NCBI GenBank assembly: GCA_042408785.1
Contig: JBHOQU010000082.1
Coordinates: 1 to 42,576 of the forward strand
From: JAUQQI01 sp042408785
Lineage (GTDB): Bacteria; Chloroflexota; Dehalococcoidia; JAUQQI01
Length of the DNA stretch: 42,576 nucleotides
Direction: 5' to 3'
A program made the position numbers and the translations under genes. Below, piece by piece: positions 8,058-16,021 of the stretch (position 1 is its first letter; every line of letters begins with the position of its first letter). Under the pieces are notes generated by a model. The model ran no database searches and had not been told where the DNA came from. It was given only the letters and a program-made list of their open reading frames with translations.

Positions 8058-8572
8058 CCTGTCCGGAGCCGCCGGACCCAGGCTGCCAGGGCCTGGGCGA
8101 CATTTTTAAAGGCGACCGTTTTGGGAAGCTCCGCCGGGCCGAACCAGGCGAGGTCGGCCACGTCGTCGGCCGGGCGGGCCTCGCCCGCTTTGGCCTCGGC
8201 CAGGTAATGGATGTTCAGGGTCGGCTCGCCGTCCTCCCCGTACCGGTCAGGGAATATGCCGAGCAGGTCGACGACCCGTATTTCCAGGCCCGTCTCCTCC
8301 CGGACTTCCCGTTTCACGGCCGCAATGGGGTCTTCGTCGGGCTCGATAAATCCGCCCGGCAGGTCCCAGCAGCCCTGGCAGGGGGGCCGGGCCCGGCGGG
8401 CCAGGAGCACCCGGCCGTCCCGGGTGATGACGGCGCTGGCGGTGGGCTTGGGGTTGGGATAAAAGACGGCGCCGCAGCGGGAGCACCCCTTCGGCCCGGA
8501 GACCCCGGTCGCCTCAAGCTCCCCGGCGCACCGGGGGCAGTACCGCCAGGCGTCCCAGTAAGGGTCGGCCAT
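8054..8572 (-). CDS. Nudix hydrolase with N-terminal zinc ribbon
   Basis: A 172-residue protein. Residues 10-40 form a zinc ribbon (YCPRC and GCSRC pairs). A Nudix domain follows, with the Nudix box GGFIEPDEDPIAA continuing VKREVREETGLEI, which satisfies the Gx5Ex7REUxEExGU pattern. The layout resembles NudC-like or ADP-ribose/NAD-processing Nudix enzymes with a zinc ribbon, but the substrate cannot be read from the sequence. A TATAAT box (8591-8586) lies 13 bases before the ATG, implying a very short 5' leader. The stop codon overlaps the -35 box of the next operon. Confidence 0.88.
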   Translation of the reverse strand: MADPYWDAWRYCPRCAGELEATGVSGPKGCSRCGAVFYPNPKPTASAVITRDGRVLLARRARPPCQGCWDLPGGFIEPDEDPIAAVKREVREETGLEIRVVDLLGIFPDRYGEDGEPTLNIHYLAEAKAGEARPADDVADLAWFGPAELPKTVAFKNVAQALAAWVRRLRTG

Positions 8573-8586
8573 ACCTGCCGGGGAAA

Positions 8587-9831
8587 TTATAGACCATGGG
8601 GTCCCTGCCCGGCCAGGGCGGCATCAAAAGCTTCCAGGGTCCGGTCTATGTCGGCCTCGGTGTGGGCCAATGAAATGTAAAACTTGGCCGAAAGGTTGAC
8701 CAAAATCCCGGCCCTTAAAAGCTCACCGTTAAGCCGCCCAAGCCTTGCCCGGTCCGAACGGTCTATCCCGGCCTGGTGCCGGATGGGCTCCGGGCTAAAG
8801 TAAACCCCGGCCAGCGGCCCGTCCCCCAAAACCTGCAGGGCAACCCCTCGCCGCCGGGCAACCTCCCCAAGGCCCGTCCGCAGCCTTAGGCCCAGCCCGT
8901 GCAGCCGCTCATAAACCCCGGGCCGCCTAAGCTCCCTTAAGGTCGCAAGCCCAGCCGCACACGCCACCGGGTTGCCGTTTAATGTCCCGCTCAAAAAGAC
9001 GAACCGCTCGGGCTCAACCGCACCCGGCACCGTGAGGCTCAAAATCTCCTTCCGGCCGGCCACCGCCGCCAGGGGATAGCCCCCACCGATGATTTTGCCG
9101 TAGGTCGCCAGGTCGGGGCTGACCCCGTAGTATTGGGCCGCGCCGCCCCAGGCCAGCCGAAAGCCCGTAACCACCTCATCAAAAATCAAAAGCGCCCCGT
9201 GCCGGGCCGTGGCCGCCCTTAAGCCCTCAAGAAAGCCCCCCGCCGGCGGGATCACCCGCTGCAAAGGCTCGACAATGACGGCCGCAAGCTCCCCGGCGTG
9301 GGCCTCGATAAGGCTTAGGGCCGCCTCCAGGTCGTTAAAGGGGGCCACCAGCACGGTATCCTTTACGGCCCGGGGAATCCCGGCCGAAGCCTCCCCGACG
9401 GTGTAGTCCTGGTGGCCGTGGTAGCCGCCGGCAAAACGCAGAACCTTCTCCCGGCCGGTGAAGGCCCGGGCAAGCCTTAAGGCATAGTTGGTGGCCTCGG
9501 CCCCGGAGTTGCAAAAGCGCAGCGCCCAGTCCGGGGGCAAGGCCGAAAGGATGGCCTCAGCAAGCTCCACGGCCGGCTCATTGACCATGTAGAAGGTGGA
9601 GCCGAGGGCCGCCTGGCGCCTTACGGCCTCGACCACGGCCGGGTGGGCGTGGCCCAAGATGAGGGGTCCCGAGCCGAGGACGTAGTCGATGTATTCCCGG
9701 CCCCGGTGGTCGAAGACCCGGCTGCCCTCGCCCCGGACCGGGATGATTTCTAAGTCTTCGGGCGGCCTAAAGCCCCCGAAGTATCCGCCCGGAAAGACCC
9801 GACGTGCCCGCTGGGCAAGGTCGTTTGTCAT
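8587..9831 (-). CDS. Class III PLP-dependent aminotransferase, glutamate-1-semialdehyde aminomutase-like
   Basis: A 414-residue fold-type I PLP enzyme. The cofactor lysine is Lys246 in YGKIIGGGYPLAAV. Other family marks are FCNSGAEATNYALRLARA (phosphate/PLP contacts), GGYHGHQDY and IFDEVVTGFRLA. The GSA-aminomutase subgroup fits best. HemL itself usually sits with other heme genes and is more conserved in its N-terminal gating region, so this is more likely a relative acting on another amino acid or amine. It ends inside the -10 region of the Nudix gene. A promoter at 9869-9898 and a GGGGGAG site before the ATG support this start. Confidence 0.85.
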   Translation of the reverse strand: MTNDLAQRARRVFPGGYFGGFRPPEDLEIIPVRGEGSRVFDHRGREYIDYVLGSGPLILGHAHPAVVEAVRRQAALGSTFYMVNEPAVELAEAILSALPPDWALRFCNSGAEATNYALRLARAFTGREKVLRFAGGYHGHQDYTVGEASAGIPRAVKDTVLVAPFNDLEAALSLIEAHAGELAAVIVEPLQRVIPPAGGFLEGLRAATARHGALLIFDEVVTGFRLAWGGAAQYYGVSPDLATYGKIIGGGYPLAAVAGRKEILSLTVPGAVEPERFVFLSGTLNGNPVACAAGLATLRELRRPGVYERLHGLGLRLRTGLGEVARRRGVALQVLGDGPLAGVYFSPEPIRHQAGIDRSDRARLGRLNGELLRAGILVNLSAKFYISLAHTEADIDRTLEAFDAALAGQGPHGL

Positions 9832-9868
9832 CGTGCCGCTCCCCCTCCGGTGGGAAGGCTATCCCCCA

Positions 9869-9898
9869 ATACTACCCCGCCCGGTTCCGATTTGCCAA
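9869..9898 (-). promoter_or_regulatory. Probable promoter of the aminotransferase gene
   Basis: On the minus strand TTGGCA (9898-9893) and TAGTAT (9874-9869) are 18 bases apart. The predicted start of transcription is about 30 bases before the ATG at 9831. Confidence 0.5.
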
Positions 9899-9976
9899 AC
9901 GCCCCCGGCCCTTGAACACTGGGCTTACCGGGCTTGCTGGTAGGGGCACATGGCCGTGTGCCCCGGCCGGGCCCCG

Positions 9977-9992
9977 AAAGCCCCGGGGCTTT
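9977..9992. promoter_or_regulatory. 16-bp perfect palindrome next to the peptidase promoter
   Basis: AAAGCCCC followed directly by GGGGCTTT forms a perfect palindrome that overlaps the first bases of the -35 hexamer at 9991. It could be an operator for the plus-strand peptidase gene, or a hairpin. No regulator is identified. Confidence 0.35.
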
Positions 9993-10020
9993 GAACGGGG
10001 GCCGGGCCGGTGGATATAAT
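9991..10020 (+). promoter_or_regulatory. Promoter of the S9 peptidase gene
   Basis: TTGAAC at 9991-9996 and a perfect TATAAT at 10015-10020, with an 18-base spacer. Transcription would start near 10027, giving a leader of about 20 bases that holds the CAGGAG ribosome-binding site. Confidence 0.7.
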
Positions 10021-10047
10021 CTTGCAAACCTGTGGCCCAGGAGCCCG

Positions 10048-11991
10048 ATGATGTCGCCGCGGCCCCTGAAAATCGAAGACCTTTACGGCCTCAAAAACCT
10101 GGCCGACGTCCAGTTCCACCCCGACGGCGACCGGCTGGCCTACGTGGTCACCGAGACCGACCCGGAGGCCAACGAGTACCGCAGCGCCGTATGGGTGACC
10201 TGGCTGAGCACCGGCGAGACCCGCAAGTTTACCCAGGGAACTAAAAGGGACACCTTTCCCCGCTGGTCCCCGGACGGCCGCTGGCTCGCCTTTCTTTCGG
10301 ACCGGGGCGGGGATAAGCCCCAGGTCTGGGTCATGCCGGCCGACGGGGGCGAACCCCGCCAGCTAACCCGGCTACGCCGGGGGGTGCTGGAGTTTGCCTG
10401 GGCGCCCGATTCCCGCCGCCTGGCCCTGGTGAGCCGGGGAGACGACCCGGAATCGGACGTCCGGGTGATAACCACCGTCAAGTATAAGTTCGATGGGGTC
10501 GGCTTCCTTGAGGGCCGCACCCACATCTGGACGGTGGACCTGGCGGGCAGCGTCGTCCAGGTAACCGACGGCGACTGGGATGACAGCCGCCCGGCCTGGT
10601 CGCCCGACGGCCGTCAGATTGCCTTCGCCTCGAACCGCTCGGCGGAGCGGGATTTTACCCTGCGGACCGACATCTTTGTGGTGCCGGCCGAGGGCGGCGA
10701 GGCTTGCCAGCTCACCCCCGGCAACGGCGATGCCGACGCCCCGAGCTGGTCCCCCGACGGCCGGCTCATCGCCTACGTCGGCCACGACCGGGGCCGGCTA
10801 ACGGGGGCCAACAACCGGCTCTGGGTGGTGCCCGCCGAAGGCGGGCCGCCCCGGAACCTTACCCCCGACTGGGACCCGTCCATCGGCGTCTTTATCATGG
10901 GGAGCCTGCCCGGGCCCATCCAGCCCCACGCCCCCATCTGGACCCCCGACGGCCGGGGGCTGGTGGTCACCGCCGCCGACCGGGGAAACACCCATATTTT
11001 CAAGGTGGACCTGGCCGGCAACATCACCCGGCTGGTGGGTGGGGAGCGGACCTGCCTTTACGCCAGCCTTTCGCCCGACGGCGGCCGGCTGGCCTTCATC
11101 GCCGGGGACAGCCTTAATCCCCGGGAGCTCTTTGTGTTAGAGGGCGGGGAGGAGCGGCAGCTGACCCGCCTTAACGCCGACTTCCTGGCCGAAATCAGCC
11201 TGGTCCGGCCCGAGCGGTTCGTTTACCCCGGTGCCGACGGCCTGGAAATCGAGGGGTGGGTAATGAAGCCCCTGGGCTTCGAGGCCGGCCGGCGCTACCC
11301 CCTCATCCTGCACGTCCACGGCGGCCCCCACGCCGCCTACGGCAACAACTTCATGTTCGACTTCCAGCTGGAGGCCGCCTCCGGCTACGTGGTGCTCTAC
11401 ACCAACCCCCGGGCCAGCCAGAGCTACGGCGAGGCCTTCGCCACCATGAACATCGGCGACTGGGGCGGCAAGGATTTCGAGGACCTGATGCGGGCCTTAG
11501 ACTTTATCCTGGCCCAGGGGTACGTCGACCCGAAGCGGCTCGGGATCACCGGGGCCAGCTACGGCGGCTTTATGACCAACTGGGTGGTGGGCCACACCGA
11601 CCGCTTTCGGGCGGCCGTGACCGAAAACAGCCTCTCCAACCTGCTGAGCTTCTACGGGACGAGCGATATCGGGACCTGGTTTTCCGAGGCCGAGCTGGGG
11701 GTTGAACCCTTCGACCGGCCGGAGGTCTACCTGGAACGCTCGCCCATAAGCTACGTGAAAAATATCAGGACTCCCCTGCTGATTCTCCACGCCGAGGCCG
11801 ACCACCGGTGCCCCATCGAGCAGGCCGAACAGCTTTTCGTCGCCCTCAAGCGGCTGGGCAAAGACGCCCTTTTTATCCGCTTTCCGGCCGAGAGCCACGG
11901 CATGCGCAGCGCGGGCAAGCCCCGCCACCGCACCGAACGGCTCCGGCACATCCTGAACTGGTTTAACCGATACCTGCAACCTGCCGGGTGA
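10048..11991 (+). CDS. S9 family prolyl oligopeptidase-like serine peptidase
   Basis: A 647-residue cytoplasmic peptidase with no signal peptide. Residues 10 to about 390 form a seven-bladed-propeller-type domain with repeated WSPDGR/FSPDG-like blades (TolB/DPP-like). The C-terminal third is an alpha/beta hydrolase. The catalytic triad reads Ser504 in GASYGG, Asp585 in HAEADHRCP and His617 in AESHGM, typical of acylaminoacyl-peptidase or dipeptidyl-peptidase members of S9C. These enzymes trim short peptides. Two adjacent ATGs (10048 and 10051) are possible; AGGAG at 10039-10043 favours the second slightly. The longer open frame to 9934 runs through the promoter and is not coding. The VOC gene follows after 12 bases. 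Confidence 0.9.
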   Translation: MMSPRPLKIEDLYGLKNLADVQFHPDGDRLAYVVTETDPEANEYRSAVWVTWLSTGETRKFTQGTKRDTFPRWSPDGRWLAFLSDRGGDKPQVWVMPADGGEPRQLTRLRRGVLEFAWAPDSRRLALVSRGDDPESDVRVITTVKYKFDGVGFLEGRTHIWTVDLAGSVVQVTDGDWDDSRPAWSPDGRQIAFASNRSAERDFTLRTDIFVVPAEGGEACQLTPGNGDADAPSWSPDGRLIAYVGHDRGRLTGANNRLWVVPAEGGPPRNLTPDWDPSIGVFIMGSLPGPIQPHAPIWTPDGRGLVVTAADRGNTHIFKVDLAGNITRLVGGERTCLYASLSPDGGRLAFIAGDSLNPRELFVLEGGEERQLTRLNADFLAEISLVRPERFVYPGADGLEIEGWVMKPLGFEAGRRYPLILHVHGGPHAAYGNNFMFDFQLEAASGYVVLYTNPRASQSYGEAFATMNIGDWGGKDFEDLMRALDFILAQGYVDPKRLGITGASYGGFMTNWVVGHTDRFRAAVTENSLSNLLSFYGTSDIGTWFSEAELGVEPFDRPEVYLERSPISYVKNIRTPLLILHAEADHRCPIEQAEQLFVALKRLGKDALFIRFPAESHGMRSAGKPRHRTERLRHILNWFNRYLQPAG

Positions 11992-12003
11992 AGGAGGTGT
12001 CCG

Positions 12004-12411
12004 ATGCTTAACGGTGTCCACCACGTCGCCTACGTGGTCCGGGATTTGGACCGGGCCATCCGGATGTTCGAGGAGAAGTTCGGCCTAAAACTGCTGGATC
12101 GCAAGCGGACCCCGGAGGAAGGCTACGGCTTTGATGCGGCCGTGCTTCAGGCCGGCCAGGTCAAGATTGAGCTGATCTGCCCCTACACCGAGCGGTCGCC
12201 TTACTGGCAGGCCCTTCAGGAGCGGGGCGACCACCTCCACCACGTGGCCTTCAGCACCCCGGTCCCCCTGGACGAGGCCATCAAGGAGCTGGCGCCCCGG
12301 GGCGTGAAGTTCCGGGAGGAGGCGTCGTTCCAGAGTCCGGTGGGCTGGTGGATCGTAAACATCGACCCGGCCTCCACCGACGGCCTGGTAGTTCAGCTGG
12401 GCGAAAGGTAG
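12004..12411 (+). CDS. VOC/glyoxalase-family protein, methylmalonyl-CoA epimerase-like
   Basis: A 135-residue vicinal-oxygen-chelate protein with two beta-alpha-beta-beta-beta modules. HHVAYVVRDLDRAIRMFEEKFGL is the first metal-site strand, the middle holds QAGQVKIELICPYTE, and GDHLHHVAFST opens the second module. The His and Glu residues at these places fit metal ligands. The pattern is close to methylmalonyl-CoA epimerase, but without a mutase gene nearby the substrate stays open. A strong AAGGAGGTG site spans the end of the peptidase gene just before the ATG, so the two are coexpressed. It converges with the MFS gene, leaving only 4 bases between the stop codons. Confidence 0.8.
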   Translation: MLNGVHHVAYVVRDLDRAIRMFEEKFGLKLLDRKRTPEEGYGFDAAVLQAGQVKIELICPYTERSPYWQALQERGDHLHHVAFSTPVPLDEAIKELAPRGVKFREEASFQSPVGWWIVNIDPASTDGLVVQLGER

Positions 12412-12415
12412 CGGC

Positions 12416-13666
12416 CTAATCGGAGGGGCGGGGGGCGGCCGGGGCCGGGAGGGGAACGGCCGCCTCCCGAACCCGGAGCAGCAGCCCAAACCCCACCCAG
12501 AAGACGGCAAACAAAACGAGGACCGCCAGCCGGTAGCTGACCGTGCCCAGGCCGGCGAAGGCGGCCAGTGTGAGGCCCCACAAGACCGGACCCATCACCG
12601 CCGCCACCCGGCCCACCAGCACGTAGAGGCCGAAGAACTCCCCGACCCGTTCGGGGGGCGCCAGCCGGGTGAGCAGCACCCGGTCGCAGGTGCCCACCGC
12701 CCCCAGGCTTATGCCCGTAAGGACGGCCAGGGCGAAGAAGACCGGCTTTTCCGTCGCCACCAGCGCTCCCACAAATATTCCTCCCCACTGGACCAGGACG
12801 ACGATCAGGGTTCGCTTGACCCCGAGCCGGTCGGAAACCCAGCCGTAGGCCAGGGCACCGGGCAGGGCCCAGGCAGTAGCCAGGATAACGATAAGCTGAA
12901 GCTCCGAGGTGGTGAAATCGGCCACCCGGGCCAGGTAGAGGGAGATAAAGGCCATAAGGGTGGCGATGGCATCCTCATAAAAGAACCGGGCAAGAATGAA
13001 CTTAAAAAGCTCTTTGTACCGACCGGCCCGGCGAAGGGTTTCCGTGGTCTGACGGTAGGAGGCGACCACGTACCCCCAGGACCAGGGTACCTTCGGGCCC
13101 AGGTCCCGGACCAGCAGAAAGCAGGGCAGGGCGAAGATGAAAAATGCCAGGGCTGCCGGAAGGAAGGCCGCCGACCGGCCGCCGGCGTCCACAAAGGGCT
13201 TTATCAGGAGCACCCCCAGGACGTTTCCCAGGTAGCCGGCCCCGATTCCCACCCCCGAAGCCAGGCCCGACCTCCCGGTCGGACTGACGTCGGGCAGGAG
13301 GGCGTTGTAAAAGACGGCGGCAGCCATATAGCCGAAGGTGGCTACCGCAAAGAGGGCGAGGGCCTCGGTGCCAGTTCGGGCCAGGACCCCGAAGAGCATA
13401 CTCGGCACGATGCAGAGCAGGGTGAAGAAGACCAGGAAGGGAATCCGCCGGCCGTAGCGGTCTGAGACGGCGCCGAGCAGGGGCGAGGCGAGGGCGACTA
13501 AGAGCATCAGGGCGGAGTAAACCAGGCTGTAAGCCAGCTCCGGGACCTTGAGCTCCTCGGTGACCCAGAGCAGGAAATAGAGGGTTAAAACGTTAATGGC
13601 CCAGAGGCTGTTGGCAAAGTCATAAGAGGCCCAGGCCAGAAGCCGAACCGCGGCCGGAAAACTCAT
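12416..13666 (-). CDS. MFS transporter, UMF1-like
   Basis: A 416-residue, twelve-helix major facilitator. The first helix contains WASYDFANSLWAINV, a pattern of the UMF1/Atg22-like branch (WxxYDxANS). SDRYGRRIPFLV between helices 2 and 3 is the MFS loop signature. The substrate is unknown. The start at 13666 is well supported: a consensus promoter (13703-13731) puts the transcription start near 13696, so the in-frame ATG at 13726, which lies inside the -35 box, cannot be used. AGGGGG lies 8 bases before the chosen ATG. Confidence 0.85.
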   Translation of the reverse strand: MSFPAAVRLLAWASYDFANSLWAINVLTLYFLLWVTEELKVPELAYSLVYSALMLLVALASPLLGAVSDRYGRRIPFLVFFTLLCIVPSMLFGVLARTGTEALALFAVATFGYMAAAVFYNALLPDVSPTGRSGLASGVGIGAGYLGNVLGVLLIKPFVDAGGRSAAFLPAALAFFIFALPCFLLVRDLGPKVPWSWGYVVASYRQTTETLRRAGRYKELFKFILARFFYEDAIATLMAFISLYLARVADFTTSELQLIVILATAWALPGALAYGWVSDRLGVKRTLIVVLVQWGGIFVGALVATEKPVFFALAVLTGISLGAVGTCDRVLLTRLAPPERVGEFFGLYVLVGRVAAVMGPVLWGLTLAAFAGLGTVSYRLAVLVLFAVFWVGFGLLLRVREAAVPLPAPAAPRPSD

Positions 13667-13702
13667 CTTCAAAACCCCCTGCTCGTCGGCGAAGTCAGCC
13701 CG

Positions 13703-13731
13703 ATTATAGGGGCTTTCCGGGGGCATGTCAA
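13703..13731 (-). promoter_or_regulatory. Consensus sigma-70 promoter of the UMF1-like transporter gene
   Basis: On the minus strand a perfect TTGACA (13731-13726) and a perfect TATAAT (13708-13703) are separated by 17 bases, the strongest promoter match in the window. It decides the start codon of the downstream gene. Confidence 0.85.
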
Positions 13732-13745
13732 CGGCCCCCGGAAAG

Positions 13746-13782
13746 CCGGCTGCGACCGACTTTAGGGGCCGGTCGCAGCCGG
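13746..13782 (-). terminator. Stem-loop downstream of the cupredoxin fusion gene
   Basis: A 13-bp perfect stem (arm CCGGCTGCGACCG) with an 11-base loop, starting 26 bases after the stop codon at 13808. Only a short CTTT follows on the minus strand, so it is a weak intrinsic terminator or an RNA-stabilising hairpin. Confidence 0.45.
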
Positions 13783-13807
13783 TCGGGCTAGGGGGATGCC
13801 GCTGGCC

Positions 13808-14986
13808 TTACCTGAGGATGGTCCCGTCGGGCCGGAGGACGAACCAGACGCCCCCCACGTTCTGGCCCCGGGTATCCCCGGGCCGGGCATCCTGGAACCA
13901 GTAGTAGAGGGGCCAGCCGTTGTAGGTCACCTGGAGGGTCCCGTCGGCCCGGGTGGTAACCCCCAGAAGCTCGGGCCGGACCCCGGGGCCGGCGACGGGC
14001 CGGTCGGTGGTGAGCAGCGGCGGCCAGTTGGCGGCGCAGGTGCCGTAGCAGTTGGAGGTCGACGGCTCCGGGACGTCCCGGGTGAACATGTAAAGGGTCA
14101 GGCCCCGCTCGTCCACCAGGACGGTACCCAGGGCCGTGCTGCCCGCCCTGACGGTGGGCCTGGCGGCCGCCGGCGTAACGACGATGGGCCCGGTCCAGCT
14201 CCCGGCCGGGGTGTTATTGTAGAAATTGACCCAAGCGTAGCTTGAGGCTGCGGCCCCCGGCACCTCAACGGTGAAGGTGTATGGCCCGACCACCGCGCCG
14301 GGGCGGATGCCTGAGACGTTATTCCAGCCGATGCCCCCCTGACCGTCCAGGCCGCACTGCCGCCAGTCGGTCCGGTGGGTGCCGTACTGGCACGACACAA
14401 GCCTGGAGCCGGAGGGCAGTCGGGCCTTGAGCTCGTAACTATAGGTTCGGTCGCTACGGTTGGTAACCAGCATCACGAAAGTTACCTGATTGCCAGTCTG
14501 AGCGGCCCGCATCTCAACGGTTAGCGGCGGCCAGCCTGGGGTAACAATGCCGGGCAGGGCAGTCGGGGCGGGCATGGGGGTTGCCGCCGGCATCGGGGCC
14601 GGGGTGGGGGCAGGCTGGCCCGGCGCCTGGACAACGATTACTCCGGCCATGCCCTGGCCGCCCGGTCCCCCGTGGGGCCGGCAGTAGTAGGGATATGTGC
14701 CCGGCTGCTGGAAGGTGCGCTGGTAGGTACCGCCCGGTTGAATCAGACCCGAATCGAAACTGCCGTCGTCGGCAGTAACGGTGTGGGCCACCGGGTCCTG
14801 GTTTACCCAGACTACCGTCGTCCCCGGGGTAATGGTGATTGTGCGGGGGTTAAACGCGATATTGCGCAACTCAACGGTTATCTGCTGGGCCTCAGCTTTG
14901 GGAACTTCAAACCGGGGCGGGATGGCCGGCGCAAAGACCAGCAGAATTGCTACCAGCATTATTAACCGTCTCAAAAGACTGAGCAT
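13808..14986 (-). CDS. Secreted cupredoxin fused to a C-terminal PF03640-type repeat domain
   Basis: A 392-residue exported protein. A signal peptide (about 1-33) is followed by a plastocyanin-like domain (about 35-120) with copper ligands His in VAHTV, then Cys, His and Met in YYCRPHGGPGGQGM. A Pro/Ala linker (about 122-150) and a beta-rich middle domain (150-275) follow. The C-terminal domain (285-392) carries GLTLYMFTRDVPE and CYGTCAANWPPL, the pattern of the 'secreted repeat' PF03640 domain. PF03640 proteins are often linked with surface electron transfer or stress, but their role is unsettled. AGGGGG precedes the ATG. Its cupredoxin is a close paralogue of the one in the divergent gene at 15240. 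A role as a surface electron carrier for complex III is inference. Confidence 0.88.
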   Translation of the reverse strand: MLSLLRRLIMLVAILLVFAPAIPPRFEVPKAEAQQITVELRNIAFNPRTITITPGTTVVWVNQDPVAHTVTADDGSFDSGLIQPGGTYQRTFQQPGTYPYYCRPHGGPGGQGMAGVIVVQAPGQPAPTPAPMPAATPMPAPTALPGIVTPGWPPLTVEMRAAQTGNQVTFVMLVTNRSDRTYSYELKARLPSGSRLVSCQYGTHRTDWRQCGLDGQGGIGWNNVSGIRPGAVVGPYTFTVEVPGAAASSYAWVNFYNNTPAGSWTGPIVVTPAAARPTVRAGSTALGTVLVDERGLTLYMFTRDVPEPSTSNCYGTCAANWPPLLTTDRPVAGPGVRPELLGVTTRADGTLQVTYNGWPLYYWFQDARPGDTRGQNVGGVWFVLRPDGTILR

Positions 14987-15239
14987 TCGTTCCCCCTCCC
15001 GTCGGACTTTTCTAGGTCAATGGTTCCAGTATGGGTGACCGTTGCCGCGTTAACCCTCACCTCCTCCTGCGCTGGGCTGCGATTTCCACTGTAAATACGC
15101 CCTGGAGCCCCGATTGGATTTATTTGCCCCCTGGCTGTTACACTTAATCCGACGAATCTGCCCCCTGCCGTCAGGCCCCGAGCCTGCGCCCGCCGGTAGA
15201 TCCGACCCGCTACCCCATTCGTACTCCTAAGGAGGGAGG
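14987..15239. other. Intergenic region between divergent cupredoxin genes
   Basis: 253 bases between two genes that diverge, so it must hold two promoters. I find ribosome-binding sites at both ends (GGGAGGGGG on the minus strand, AAGGAGGG on the plus strand) but no convincing -35/-10 pair, and no RNA gene. Confidence 0.4.
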
Positions 15240-15953
15240 GTGAGGACATTGCCCGGCCGTCTGGTGTTTATCCTGGCCTGTATGCTGGCCACGGCAGCGG
15301 CCGGCTTTGCTCCCCGGGCGGCCGCCCGCCCCGCGGCGCAGGAAGTTACGGTGGAGATGCGGGATATTGCGTTCACGCCGCGGATGGTGACCGTCTCCCC
15401 CGGCACCACCGTTGTTTGGGTCAACCGGGACCCTTTTGACCACACGGTCACGGCCGACGACGGCAGTTTCAACTCGGGCCTTATCCTGCCGGGGGGTGTA
15501 TTCAGGTTCACTTTTCAGCGGCCGGGGAGGTATGCATATTACTGCGTGCCCCACGGCGGGCCGGGCGGGGTGGGGATGTCCGGGGTGGTAATCGTTGGGG
15601 CGCCCCAGCCGACGCCGGCCCCGCCCCCGCCGACCCCAACACCCGTTCCTGTCCAGCCGACTCCAACGCCCGTCCCCGTCCGGCCGACCCCCACGCCCGT
15701 TCCGCCCACACCCACCCCGATTCCGCCGAGGCCTACCCCCGAGCCGAGCCCTACCCCCAGCCCGACTCCGGTGCCCCCAACCCCAACCTTTACCCCCAGC
15801 CCCACGCCGGTTCCGCCCACCCCCACCGTGACCCCCACGGCCGCCGCGCTCGATACCGGCCCGCCGGCGGGCCTTCTCCTGGGTGGGGCAGCCGCCGTTG
15901 TCCTGGGGGCGGCCGGCCTTGCCCTCTGGCGGCTTTTTCTCGTCCGCCGCTAA
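15240..15953 (+). CDS. Membrane-anchored cupredoxin with Pro/Thr-rich stalk
   Basis: A 237-residue protein starting at GTG, with AAGGAGGG 3-10 bases upstream. The signal peptide (about 1-30) is followed by a cupredoxin domain (35-122) with His in FDHTV and Cys, His, Met in YYCVPHGGPGGVGM. A long stalk (about 125-200) is built of PTPTPVPV-type units. A C-terminal transmembrane helix (about 205-230) ends in RR. The copper domain is thus held away from the outer membrane face. It is closely similar over its copper domain to the divergent gene at 13808-14986. Likely role: fixed-position electron relay at the cell surface (inference). Confidence 0.87.
   Translation: MRTLPGRLVFILACMLATAAAGFAPRAAARPAAQEVTVEMRDIAFTPRMVTVSPGTTVVWVNRDPFDHTVTADDGSFNSGLILPGGVFRFTFQRPGRYAYYCVPHGGPGGVGMSGVVIVGAPQPTPAPPPPTPTPVPVQPTPTPVPVRPTPTPVPPTPTPIPPRPTPEPSPTPSPTPVPPTPTFTPSPTPVPPTPTVTPTAAALDTGPPAGLLLGGAAAVVLGAAGLALWRLFLVRR
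15605..15840 (+). repeat. Tandem Pro/Thr-coding repeat in the cupredoxin stalk
   Basis: A degenerate in-frame repeat, clearest as two to three 27-base units coding PTPTPVPVQ/PTPTPVPVR, which then decays into PTP/PSP steps. It encodes an extended, probably glycosylatable stalk. Such tracts change length easily by slippage. Confidence 0.7.
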
Positions 15954-15959
15954 CGCCAT

Positions 15960-15989
15960 TTGACCCGGCACCCGACCGCCCTTTAAAAT
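15960..15989 (+). promoter_or_regulatory. Promoter of the secreted lamin-tail protein gene
   Basis: TTGACC (15960-15965) and TAAAAT (15984-15989), 18 bases apart, lie just after the cupredoxin stop codon. The predicted leader is about 25 bases and contains GAGG 7 bases before a TTG start. Confidence 0.55.
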
Positions 15990-16021
15990 GCTTGCAATTA
16001 TTGCCCGATTGAGGCCGCCTG

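Noticed and set aside
8587..9831. HemL (glutamate-1-semialdehyde aminomutase) as a firm name
   Set aside because: The PLP motif fits, but there is no heme-gene context and only the subgroup can be supported.
13667..13726. Upstream ATG for the UMF1-like transporter
   Set aside because: The ATG lies inside the -35 box of a consensus promoter, so it cannot be on the mRNA.
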